Of a stretch of 7,848 nucleotides of DNA, positions 1 to 5,806 are shown in pieces. Under the pieces are notes generated by a model. That model was not told where the DNA came from. It made no database searches and worked only from the letters and a program-made list of their open reading frames with translations. Position 1 is the stretch's first letter. Each line of letters starts with the position of its first letter. The position numbers and the translations under genes were made by a program. Source of the stretch: Caryophanales bacterium. Its GTDB lineage: Bacteria > Bacillota_I > Bacilli_A > RF39 > UBA660. The stretch is from the NCBI GenBank assembly GCA_016282415.1, contig JAEEKO010000056.1:1-7848 (forward strand). Reading direction: 5' to 3'.

Positions 1-263
1 ATTAAGACAATTCCATCATTACCAGTAATAACATGTAATTGCACATCATCTTTAAATAAATACGGCATAATTTTATGATCATATTCAGGAACTCTTGAAT
101 AATCGATGTCGCCAATATTAAAATAACCACCAGTCTTATCATATAAAATCTTAGCAAGTATTTTTTTAAATTGTTCAATTTCTTTCCATGTTAGACTGGT
201 TGTTTTTGCAGCACATAATGCATTAGCATAAAATGTTGCCGTAGATACTGTTAAATAAGCCAT
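1..263 (-). CDS. Unrecognised protein, N-terminal part only (runs off left edge), coupled to obg
   Basis: An open frame starts with ATG at 263 and stays open to the window edge, giving 87 complete codons. Its A shares a base with the obg stop codon (TAATG), so translation is probably coupled to obg. A purine-rich GAGGGGG stretch inside the last obg codons lies about 7 bases upstream and can act as ribosome binding site. The protein begins MAYLTVSTATFYANALCAAK. It has no signal peptide or obvious membrane segment, and goes on to a Lys-rich helix-like stretch (about residues 27-40) and a mixed polar region containing VPEYDHK. Codon use resembles its neighbours. I do not recognise the family. 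The N-terminal MAYLTVS loosely recalls some esterases, but the rest does not support that. The position suggests, but does not show, a housekeeping role. Confidence 0.7.
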   Translation of the reverse strand, partial: MAYLTVSTATFYANALCAAKTTSLTWKEIEQFKKILAKILYDKTGGYFNIGDIDYSRVPEYDHKIMPYLFKDDVQLHVITGNDGIVL

Positions 264-1570
264 TATTCTTCCCCCTCACTATCTAATGGTTCTTCTTCAT
301 CATTAAATTCAAAAACATAATCCAGAATTTGGATGGTATCGCCGCCTTTAGCACCAAGACTTCTTAATTTATCATCAACACCCATACCTTTAAGTTTGCG
401 GCCAAAACGTAAAACGCCTTCATCTTCTGTAAATTTAGTCATATAGAATAGTTTTTCAACTTCTTTGCCACTTACAATCCATACCCCTTCGTTATCACGG
501 GTAATAGTAAATGGTTCTTCTTTCTTATATTCATAAACAACATGATCTACAAATTCATCTTCATCGTATATTTTTTCTAATGTTGTAGTTTTAACAATTT
601 CGTTTAAACGATTTAATAATTCATTAACGCCACGATTATCATATGCAGAAATTGGATAAACTTCTAAATCTGGGTAAGCTTTTTTAAATGCTTCCAGATT
701 AGCTTCGGCAGCTTCTAAATCCATTTTAGTAGCAATTACAATACTCTTTTTATTTTTAAATTTATCACTATATTTATCTAATTCATTATTAATAATTTTA
801 AAGTCTTCAATTGGATTACGACCTTCAAATGCACCCATATCAATAACATGGGCAATTACTTTAGTACGAGCAGCATGTTTTAGAAATTTAATACCTAATC
901 CTAAACCTTCAGACGCACCCTCAATTAAACCAGGTAAATCAGCAATAGTAAAATTATCCCCGTTAATATTTACAACCCCTAAATTAGGATTAAGCGTTGT
1001 AAAGTGATAATCCGCAATTTTAGGATTAGCTTTAGTAACCATTTTTAAGAAAGTAGATTTACCAACTGATGGCATTCCAACTAAACCGACATCTGCTAAC
1101 ACTTTAAGTTCACAATGAATTTCTTTAATTTCGCCTGGTTCACCATATTCCGAAAATTTTGGTGCTGGTTCAAGTTCCGTAGCAAACGCTTTATTACCAC
1201 GACCACCACGGCCACCATGAACAATAATAAAAGTATCATTATCATTAATTAAATCACAAATAATTAATCCTGATTCTTTTTCATAAACAGTTGTACCTTC
1301 AGGAACTTTAATAATTAAGTCATCAGCACTTTTACCATTTTTACTGCTACCTTTACCATTAACACCTTTATCAGCTTTAATAATTTTTTGATATTTTAAA
1401 TCAACTAAAGTTTTTAAACCTTTATCGACTTTAAAAATGATATCAGCGCCTTTACCGCCATTGCCACCATCTGGTCCACCCATTGGAACATATTTTTCAC
1501 GACGGAAAGAAGTACAACCATCGCCACCTTTTCCAGCGATAAGTTTTAAATTAACCTCATCTACAAACAT
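263..1570 (-). CDS. obg: GTPase Obg (ribosome assembly / stress GTPase)
   Basis: Obg is an essential GTPase that binds the large ribosomal subunit during assembly and responds to guanine nucleotide levels. Numbered from the ATG at 1570, the 435-residue protein shows the glycine-rich Obg fold (about 1-158, starting MFVDEV). The GTPase domain follows with G1 GMPSVGKST (165-173), switch FTTLNPNLG, G3 DLPGLIEGASEG (from 211), G4 TKMD (281-284) and G5 SAY (308-310). A C-terminal OCT domain (about 343-424) precedes an acidic tail. The longest frame begins with TTG at 1588. I prefer 1570 because the family starts MFVD and because GGGTGAT (1580-1574) sits 3 bases before this ATG, while nothing SD-like precedes the TTG. 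It follows trmB after 21 bases, without a terminator, so the two are probably cotranscribed. In B. subtilis spo0B sits directly before obg; here trmB does. Confidence 0.97.
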   Translation of the reverse strand: MFVDEVNLKLIAGKGGDGCTSFRREKYVPMGGPDGGNGGKGADIIFKVDKGLKTLVDLKYQKIIKADKGVNGKGSSKNGKSADDLIIKVPEGTTVYEKESGLIICDLINDNDTFIIVHGGRGGRGNKAFATELEPAPKFSEYGEPGEIKEIHCELKVLADVGLVGMPSVGKSTFLKMVTKANPKIADYHFTTLNPNLGVVNINGDNFTIADLPGLIEGASEGLGLGIKFLKHAARTKVIAHVIDMGAFEGRNPIEDFKIINNELDKYSDKFKNKKSIVIATKMDLEAAEANLEAFKKAYPDLEVYPISAYDNRGVNELLNRLNEIVKTTTLEKIYDEDEFVDHVVYEYKKEEPFTITRDNEGVWIVSGKEVEKLFYMTKFTEDEGVLRFGRKLKGMGVDDKLRSLGAKGGDTIQILDYVFEFNDEEEPLDSEGEE

Positions 1571-1573
1571 GGT

Positions 1574-1580
1574 ATCACCC
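1574..1580 (-). promoter_or_regulatory. Ribosome binding site that sets the obg start
   Basis: GGGTGAT resembles the end of the consensus AGGAGGTGAT and lies 3 bases before ATG 1570. The same arrangement (AGGTGAT, 3 bases, ATG) precedes the glycosyltransferase gene at 7037. It supports 1570 over the TTG at 1588 as the obg start. Confidence 0.7.
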
Positions 1581-1591
1581 ACTTTCAATAA

Positions 1592-2230
1592 TTAATTTTT
1601 AAAATAAGCATCAAGATAATAGATTGGACGATTTTCTTTAAAATATTGTTTCTCAAAATCAGTCATCACGTTTTTAATATTACGTTCATCTTTATGTAAA
1701 TCTAAACTTACCTTTGAGAAAACATACCAATAATCACTTAAGTATTCCAAACTAGCTTGAAATAAAATTTTATTATCAGTTTTCATAATAATATGTTTAT
1801 CTTTTTTATAAATACGATCATATAGTTTTAAATACTCATAATGGGTAAAGCGTTTCTTTTCATCGCCTTTTTTTGGCCATGGCTCAGAAAAAGTTAAATA
1901 AATCGTATCGATTTCTTTACCAAAATAATTAATAATTTCTCTGGCATCAGCACAGATAAATCTTAAATTTGGAATATTTTTATTACCAATATTATTTATA
2001 GCATATGCAGTTTGATTATGATCTAGTTCTAATCCAATAAAATTGATATTAGGATTGGTCAAAGCCATTTCAATAATAAATGATCCACGACCCATTCCAA
2101 GTTCTAAACAAATGGGATGATTATTGCCAAAAACTTGTTGCCATTTTCCTTTATAATTACTAGGATTTTTTACTAAAATAGTAGCATTACTAATAATTGT
2201 TTCTGCATTTTTAACTGTATTATAACGCAT
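1592..2230 (-). CDS. trmB: tRNA (guanine-N7-)-methyltransferase TrmB
   Basis: TrmB uses S-adenosylmethionine to make 7-methylguanosine at position 46 of the tRNA variable loop. The 212-residue protein is near the usual bacterial length. It has the Rossmann SAM-binding motif LELGMGRGSFI (42-52), the acidic strand end GLELD (66-70), an ADARE stretch (94-98), the family signature FSEPWPKK (114-121) and the C-terminal MTDFEKQY (189-196). The signature is usually FSDPWPKKRH; here Asp is Glu (codon GAG) and RH is GD. The other motifs are intact, so I expect an active enzyme. The start is ATG 2230 with GGAGGT (2242-2237) 6 bases upstream. An extended -10 promoter lies just before it. No terminator separates it from obg, which starts 21 bases after its stop. 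Confidence 0.95.
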   Translation of the reverse strand: MRYNTVKNAETIISNATILVKNPSNYKGKWQQVFGNNHPICLELGMGRGSFIIEMALTNPNINFIGLELDHNQTAYAINNIGNKNIPNLRFICADAREIINYFGKEIDTIYLTFSEPWPKKGDEKKRFTHYEYLKLYDRIYKKDKHIIMKTDNKILFQASLEYLSDYWYVFSKVSLDLHKDERNIKNVMTDFEKQYFKENRPIYYLDAYFKN

Positions 2231-2248
2231 ATAAATACCTCCATAACA

Positions 2249-2257
2249 ACTATATCA
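2249..2257 (-). promoter_or_regulatory. Candidate extended -10 promoter for trmB-obg
   Basis: TGATATAGT reads as an extended -10 (TGn followed by TATAGT, five of six to TATAAT) between the rpmA terminator and the trmB ribosome binding site. The sequence 17 bases upstream (TACAAA) is a poor -35, as is common for extended -10 promoters. The position, right after a strong terminator and before the next gene, supports it. Confidence 0.5.
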
Positions 2258-2277
2258 TAAATAGGTTCTTTTTTGTA

Positions 2278-2305
2278 TTAAAAAATATCATCTTACGATG
2301 ATATT
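2278..2305 (-). terminator. Rho-independent terminator of rplU-prp-rpmA
   Basis: On the minus strand a 9 bp stem AATATCATC / GATGATATT closes a GTAA loop and runs straight into a T-tract (TTTTTT counted from the stem end). Two bases of the rpmA stop codon TAA (2306-2304) form the start of the stem. Confidence 0.9.
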
Positions 2306-2591
2306 AGTTTGCTTCGTAAACACTTACTTTTTTCTTATCTCTGCCCATACGTTCAAATCTTACAACGCCAGTAACTTTAGCAAATAAAGTGTGATCTTTT
2401 CCCATACCTACATTAGTACCAGGATAAATTTTAGTTCCTCTTTGACGATATAAAATACTTCCAGCACTTACTACTTGTCCATCACTAGCTTTAGCGCCTA
2501 ATCTACGACCAGCACTATCACGACCATTGTGAGTAGAACCTTGTGCTTTAACGTGAGCAAATAATTGAATATTTAAAAATAATTTATTCAT
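2304..2591 (-). CDS. rpmA: 50S ribosomal protein L27 with cleavable N-terminal extension
   Basis: L27 lies near the peptidyl transferase centre of the large subunit. The 95-residue protein has the full family core: GSTHNGRDS, RRLGAK, GSILYRQRGTKIYPG, TLFAK and FERMGRDKKKVSVYE. It starts with the Bacillota-type extension MNKLFLNIQLF followed by AHVK. In Staphylococcus aureus the protease Prp removes this extension between the Phe and Ala, and that step is essential because the extension would block the active site. The expected cut here is after F11. The prp gene is directly upstream. The start is ATG 2591 with AGAAGGAG (2606-2599) 7 bases before it, inside the last prp codons. Its TAA stop is folded into the terminator stem. 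Confidence 0.98.
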   Translation of the reverse strand: MNKLFLNIQLFAHVKAQGSTHNGRDSAGRRLGAKASDGQVVSAGSILYRQRGTKIYPGTNVGMGKDHTLFAKVTGVVRFERMGRDKKKVSVYEAN

Positions 2592-2593
2592 TA

Positions 2594-2908
2594 TTATTCT
2601 CCTTCTATATTAATTTTTAGATACTTAGGATACTCGCTTTCAATATCTTTAAGCATATCAACCAAGTTCTGTAATAATTTGTTTGTTATATCACTATTTT
2701 TTAAAGTATTAATAAATAGATAACCATCTTTTTCGGTAACTTCAATAGTATTTTCTTCTAAAGATAAAATCGCATTAATTGAAGTTATTGCACTACTAGA
2801 AACAGCAGCACATACAATATCTTTTCCAGATACATCATAACCAGTATGTCCTTTAATCTCAATTGAATTAATAAGACCACTAGTTTTAACAATTTTAATA
2901 TTTGTCAT
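2594..2908 (-). CDS. prp: Ribosomal-processing cysteine protease Prp (YsxB family)
   Basis: Prp removes the N-terminal extension of L27 before or during large-subunit assembly. The 104-residue protein is of family length. It has the catalytic pair in a typical setting: His21 in KGHTGYDVSGKD and Cys33 in IVCAAVSSS, spaced as in the S. aureus enzyme (His22/Cys34). It sits between rplU and rpmA, the usual place. Its ATG at 2908 shares one base with the rplU stop (TAATG) and lacks a clear Shine-Dalgarno sequence, so it probably depends on translational coupling to rplU. That would make less protease than ribosomal protein. Its own last codons carry the rpmA ribosome binding site. The L27 substrate site is present in the next gene, so enzyme and substrate are consistent. 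Confidence 0.96.
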   Translation of the reverse strand: MTNIKIVKTSGLINSIEIKGHTGYDVSGKDIVCAAVSSSAITSINAILSLEENTIEVTEKDGYLFINTLKNSDITNKLLQNLVDMLKDIESEYPKYLKINIEGE

Positions 2909-3207
2909 TATTTATTAATAGCTTTAACAACTAATTTAGTGTATGGTTGTCTATGACCTTGAGTTTTACGATATTTTTTCTTTGGTCTATATTTAAATAC
3001 TTTAATTTTCTTTTGTTTGCCATGTTTTTCTACTGTACAAACAACGCTAGCACCTTTAACATAAGGATTACCAATAGCACCATCAACTAATAATACTTCG
3101 TTGAAAGTAACATCTTTACCAGCTTCAGCATCTAATTTTTCAACATATAAAACATCGCCAACAGCAACATAATATTGTTTTCCACCTGTAACAAAAATAG
3201 CTTTCAT
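2908..3207 (-). CDS. rplU: 50S ribosomal protein L21
   Basis: L21 binds 23S rRNA in the large subunit. The 99-residue protein shows the family N-terminus MKAIFVTGGKQYYVAVGD, the middle VEKLDAEAGKDVTFNEVLLV and the basic C-terminal signature KVFKYRPKKKYRK followed by QGHRQPYTKLVV. The longest frame starts at ATG 3213 (MLMKA), but AGGAGG (3220-3215) is only 1 base before that ATG and 7 bases before ATG 3207. The family also starts at the position of the second Met, so 3207 is my start. The gene heads the rplU-prp-rpmA operon, preceded by a clear promoter and a structured leader. Its stop overlaps the prp start. In B. subtilis and relatives this operon carries an autoregulatory L21 leader, and the leader here suggests the same. 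Confidence 0.97.
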   Translation of the reverse strand: MKAIFVTGGKQYYVAVGDVLYVEKLDAEAGKDVTFNEVLLVDGAIGNPYVKGASVVCTVEKHGKQKKIKVFKYRPKKKYRKTQGHRQPYTKLVVKAINK

Positions 3208-3214
3208 TAACATA

Positions 3215-3220
3215 CCTCCT
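3215..3220 (-). promoter_or_regulatory. Strong Shine-Dalgarno sequence that sets the rplU start
   Basis: AGGAGG is a full consensus ribosome binding site. It lies 7 bases before ATG 3207 but only 1 base before ATG 3213, so it selects 3207. Confidence 0.85.
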
Positions 3221-3309
3221 ATATCATTTTTTTGAGACGCGCCTTTAAGGTACTAATAAATAGTTTTAAATAACCTTTTTAGTGCGGTTTTTTCGGGTGA
3301 AACTCACCA
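3221..3309 (-). ncRNA. Structured 5' leader of rplU, probable L21 ribosomal protein leader
   Basis: About 90 bases of transcribed leader separate the expected transcription start (near 3309) from the rplU ribosome binding site. It is richer in G and C than nearby spacers. It begins with a perfect hairpin GGTGA-GTT-TCACC (3308-3296), followed by CCGCACT and later CCTTAAAGGCGCGTC. Two weaker 5 bp pairings are possible: ACTAA (3283-3279) with TTAGT (3256-3252), and AAGGT (3277-3273) with ACCTT (3251-3247). They interlock, so they are either alternatives or a pseudoknot. An L21 leader is known in low-GC Gram-positives upstream of rplU-prp-rpmA and is thought to mediate autoregulation. I assign it mainly by position and structure; I could not run a covariance model. 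Confidence 0.6.
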
Positions 3310-3315
3310 AAATAA

Positions 3316-3344
3316 ATACTATCAAATATTACTCAAAAAGTCAA
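3316..3344 (-). promoter_or_regulatory. Sigma-A-type promoter of rplU-prp-rpmA
   Basis: The -35 TTGACT (3344-3339, five of six to consensus) and the -10 TAGTAT (3321-3316, four of six) are separated by exactly 17 bases. Transcription should start around 3309. It lies just beyond the terminator of the upstream operon, where a new promoter is needed. Confidence 0.8.
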
Positions 3345-3355
3345 CCTATTTAATG

Positions 3356-3377
3356 AAAATAAGGCTTTTAAGCCTTA
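3356..3377 (-). terminator. Rho-independent terminator after spoIVFB
   Basis: The 18-base perfect palindrome TAAGGCTTAAAAGCCTTA (3377-3360) forms a 7-8 bp stem and is followed by TTTTC on the minus strand. The spoIVFB stop codon TAA (3377-3375) is the first part of the stem. The T-tract is short, so it may be leaky. Confidence 0.75.
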
Positions 3378-4112
3378 CTTTTTACATATTATCTCAATCT
3401 CGTTAAAAATTTGATGATTATTTTGATAAAATGATAAAATTTCTCTTTTTAAATACTTTTTATGGTTATATTTTAAATAATTGATTTTACGATAGTAAAA
3501 GCAATGATATAAACGTTCTAAATAAAACTGATGGAGAATATCACTTTTTACTTTTATTAGTGCTAATAAGCTATAAAAACAGATAAATATAATAGGAATA
3601 TTCAAATATCGATATTTTATTAACAGAATGAATATTAAAACAACATTGATTGTATTTAAAAACAAACTGATATGATAAGCTATTTCAAAACTAAATACGT
3701 AATTTAAAAGATAATTCATTAAATGATAACCATCTAATGGATAGATTAAAAATAGATTTAAAAAGATAATTGTTAAATTATAATTAATTAATAGCTGATA
3801 ATAATAAAAAGATATATTGTGTTTTAATATAATAGTAAAAAATAATAATATAATCTGTCCAAAGATTCCCCCTATTCCAATTAATAAATCATGAGAAATT
3901 TTAGAATTAATTAGTTTATCAATTTGAATAATGCCACCAAAAGGATAGATAGTGATGCTATTAATCGGATATTTAAGTAATTTGATCATTACAATATGTC
4001 CTAATTCATGAAAGATGATTACAATTATTAAAGTAACTACGCTTTTAAATAAACCAGATAGTAATGCTAGAATTAAATATAAATAAGTTAAATAATTAAT
4101 CTTCAATTTCAT
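3375..4112 (-). CDS. spoIVFB: SpoIVFB-like intramembrane metalloprotease (M50B, site-2 protease)
   Basis: In B. subtilis SpoIVFB is the membrane zinc protease that cleaves pro-sigma-K in the mother cell. This 245-residue, very hydrophobic protein has HELGH (35-39) in its second membrane segment, PFGG (57-60) and NLFLIYPLDG (119-128). The latter matches the NPxPxxxLDG-type second zinc site, with Asp127 as expected ligand. About six membrane segments can be seen up to residue 190. B. subtilis SpoIVFB is longer and ends in a CBS domain; here only about 55 basic, Tyr-rich residues follow the last segment, so that domain looks reduced or lost. The residue after LDG is Tyr, where Gly is common. The ATG overlaps the spoIVFA end by 17 bases and has no clear ribosome binding site, so it is probably translated by coupling. 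Another M50 substrate cannot be excluded, but the rplU-side position argues for SpoIVFB. Confidence 0.85.
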   Translation of the reverse strand: MKLKINYLTYLYLILALLSGLFKSVVTLIIVIIFHELGHIVMIKLLKYPINSITIYPFGGIIQIDKLINSKISHDLLIGIGGIFGQIILLFFTIILKHNISFYYYQLLINYNLTIIFLNLFLIYPLDGYHLMNYLLNYVFSFEIAYHISLFLNTINVVLIFILLIKYRYLNIPIIFICFYSLLALIKVKSDILHQFYLERLYHCFYYRKINYLKYNHKKYLKREILSFYQNNHQIFNEIEIICKK

Positions 4113-4641
4113 TTAAATAATTAGTAATATTTAAATTCTTTCCTTCTTTTTCGATTTTTAAATAAATCTTATTATTGATGGGTTTACCAATTATTTTATT
4201 TTTTTCAACATAATCATATAAAGCAACACTAGTATCTTCAATGTTTCCGTACCAAATATCAACACCATCAATTCCTTGAATAATAATGGTATTGCCAAAA
4301 TTATCTTTATTACCACTGAAAACCACAATACCACTATTAAAGGCATTTACTAAACTATTATTCTCATAATTAAGTAGCTTACCTTCCAAATAATCTTCCA
4401 TTTGATAATTATTCTTTAAGTTTATTACCTGACTCGATAACCCTTCTTCTTTTAAAAAGATAGGTTTACCAATAACTTTTTGATATAGTTTTAAACCCTT
4501 ATTAAATCTTAAATTATTATTGCGATAGTATTTATCAAAATTATTCTTAAAATTTTGATTATAATTATTATAGATTAAACATAATAATATTAAAATTATT
4601 GATATTAAAACTTTTGATAATGCCTTCTTAATATAAATCAC
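4096..4641 (-). CDS. spoIVFA: SpoIVFA-like membrane protein with degenerate M23 (LytM) domain
   Basis: In B. subtilis SpoIVFA anchors and regulates the SpoIVFB protease at the forespore membrane. This 181-residue protein has one N-terminal membrane segment (about 8-24), an Asn/Lys-rich linker, and a C-terminal M23-like fold (about 103-167). The fold carries SGIVVFSG, GNTIIIQG, WYGNIED and IYLKIEKEG. The metal and catalytic histidines of M23 enzymes are missing (for example QG where a His is expected, and KIE in place of HxH), as in SpoIVFA. It should therefore act by binding, not by hydrolysis. The frame can start with GTG 4641. However, that GTG lies inside a good AGGTGAT ribosome binding site, so initiation at ATT 4632 (then KKALSK) is possible. 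It starts 4 bases after radC and overlaps spoIVFB by 17 bases. It is smaller than the B. subtilis protein. Confidence 0.8.
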   Translation of the reverse strand: MIYIKKALSKVLISIILILLCLIYNNYNQNFKNNFDKYYRNNNLRFNKGLKLYQKVIGKPIFLKEEGLSSQVINLKNNYQMEDYLEGKLLNYENNSLVNAFNSGIVVFSGNKDNFGNTIIIQGIDGVDIWYGNIEDTSVALYDYVEKNKIIGKPINNKIYLKIEKEGKNLNITNYLNEIED

Positions 4642-4643
4642 CT
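4637..4643 (-). promoter_or_regulatory. Shine-Dalgarno-like AGGTGAT overlapping the apparent spoIVFA start
   Basis: AGGTGAT is the same ribosome binding sequence used 3 bases before the glycosyltransferase ATG. Here it contains the only standard start codon of the frame (GTG 4641). A start 4 bases after it would be ATT 4632. Upstream of the GTG there is only AT-rich sequence without a binding site. Confidence 0.45.
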
Positions 4644-4645
4644 AA

Positions 4646-5332
4646 TTAATTATATTTAAACCAATCCGTTTTATGATCATAATAACTATAATAATTATTA
4701 CCAATAATAATATGATCAATAACGTTTATTCCAACCAAATTACCACATTTAATCATTCTTAACGTAAATTCATCATCCATTCCACTAGGCTCTGCGTTCC
4801 CACTAGGATGATTATGAACTAAAATAATTTTAACTGCTAAGTAATCAATAGCTTTCTTAATAATCTCGCGCGGATGGAAAAGACTTTGATTAATTGATCC
4901 CTTAAATAAGATTTCATCTTTAATTATTTGATTTTGATTATTTAGGAAGATAACTAACAGATTTTCTTGATAACAATTTTTAAATTTATATTGATATTTG
5001 GCAAAGATTTCTTCAGCATTTTTAACTTTAGTAATTATTCTTGAATCATTAGCTCGGCGTCCTAATTCAATAGCTGCTAATATGGTCGTCGCTTTAACTT
5101 TACTTATTCCTTTATATTTACTTAATACTTCAATGCTTAAATCACCTAAATTATATAACGTTTTAGCACTGCTTAAGATTAAATTACTAAGTTCAATGGC
5201 ACTAGTGTTTTTATATCCGGTTTTAATGATTATTGCTAATAATTCTGAATCAGTTAGATTTTTTAAACCATATTTAATTGCTTTTTCACGGGGTCTAGAA
5301 TCAAGTGGAATATCTTTAATTAGTTGATTCAA
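4646..5332 (-). CDS. radC: RadC-family protein (JAB1/MPN+ domain)
   Basis: RadC (YeeS/JAMM-like) proteins carry a putative metallopeptidase fold. A DNA repair role was proposed long ago but is not well supported, so the cellular function is uncertain. The 228-residue protein is of normal length. It has the N-terminal PRE signature (DSRPREKAIKYG) and LTDSELLAIIIKTG, a helix-hairpin-helix region (GISKVKATTILAAIELGRR, 75-93) and the metal-binding motif HNHPSGNAEPSGMDD with His173, His175 and Asp186. The start is TTG 5332: an in-frame TAG lies only 9 bases upstream of it, and no ATG fits the family N-terminus. It overlaps the preceding gene by 17 bases. The order radC ... spoIVFA-spoIVFB-rplU matches B. 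subtilis, except that mreBCD and minCD are absent between radC and spoIVFA. Confidence 0.95.
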   Translation of the reverse strand: MNQLIKDIPLDSRPREKAIKYGLKNLTDSELLAIIIKTGYKNTSAIELSNLILSSAKTLYNLGDLSIEVLSKYKGISKVKATTILAAIELGRRANDSRIITKVKNAEEIFAKYQYKFKNCYQENLLVIFLNNQNQIIKDEILFKGSINQSLFHPREIIKKAIDYLAVKIILVHNHPSGNAEPSGMDDEFTLRMIKCGNLVGINVIDHIIIGNNYYSYYDHKTDWFKYN

Positions 5333-5741
5333 GATAACTTTCTATTAAATCTTTATTAGTCATTGCTAAAGCATTCGCACCTTTAGTTAATGAATCATAT
5401 TCTTTAACTAAATTATAGAATTCTTTATTTACTGAAATTTTCTTTTCATAATAATTCAGATTTAAACTTTCTAAGTATTCTTCATTTAATTTAACATTAT
5501 TAATAGTAATACCTGCATAAACACGATAATAATCGCCATCATAGAAGATATATCCAATATTATTTTTATTGATATATTCTTTAGCATTATCAATTTCTTT
5601 GAACACCCCTAATTGAAAAACAGTAACGGATTTACTATCAATTACATTCATCAATGATTGATCCATTTTAAAATAAAACATACATGAAATAATTATTCCA
5701 ATTAAGATTGTAATACTATAAATAATAAGTTTCTTTTTCAA
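5316..5741 (-). CDS. Small membrane-anchored SPOR-like protein, SpoIIB-like by position
   Basis: The 141-residue protein has an N-terminal membrane segment (about 5-24, after MKKK) and an extracytoplasmic part. Residues 38-100 resemble a SPOR domain: VTVFQLGVFKEIDNAKEYI, then a short turn, then YYRVYAG. SPOR domains bind glycan strands stripped of stem peptides, at division or engulfment septa. B. subtilis SpoIIB is a SPOR protein that aids engulfment, and its gene lies just upstream of maf-radC, so this is a plausible short counterpart. SpoIIB is much longer; the similarity I see is pattern-level only. A helical tail (about 104-138) follows. The start is TTG 5741 with GGTGAT (5752-5747) 6 bases upstream; no in-frame ATG fits. 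It overlaps radC by 17 bases and heads the operon. A general cell-division SPOR protein is the alternative. Confidence 0.6.
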   Translation of the reverse strand: MKKKLIIYSITILIGIIISCMFYFKMDQSLMNVIDSKSVTVFQLGVFKEIDNAKEYINKNNIGYIFYDGDYYRVYAGITINNVKLNEEYLESLNLNYYEKKISVNKEFYNLVKEYDSLTKGANALAMTNKDLIESYLESTN

Positions 5742-5806
5742 TTTCTATCACCATCCGTAATATAGCAAAATCATTTAAAAAATATTGTCGAAATAATGCC
5801 TCTACT

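Noticed and set aside
1571..1588. Longer obg start at TTG 1588
   Set aside because: No ribosome binding site precedes it, and the Obg family starts MFVD, which matches ATG 1570 with GGGTGAT before it.
3208..3213. rplU start at ATG 3213
   Set aside because: AGGAGG ends only 1 base before it; the spacing of 7 bases to ATG 3207 is optimal and fits the family N-terminus.
4142..4333. Active M23 endopeptidase in the spoIVFA-like gene
   Set aside because: The fold pattern is present, but the zinc-binding and catalytic histidines are missing, so an enzyme call is not supported.
4998..5327. Plus-strand open frame of 109 codons
   Set aside because: It lies wholly opposite radC, which has clear family motifs, and shows no family motif or ribosome binding site of its own.
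5759..5767. Extended -10-like TGCTATATT before the SPOR gene
   Set aside because: Transcription would begin at about 5752, within the ribosome binding site of the TTG start, leaving practically no leader.
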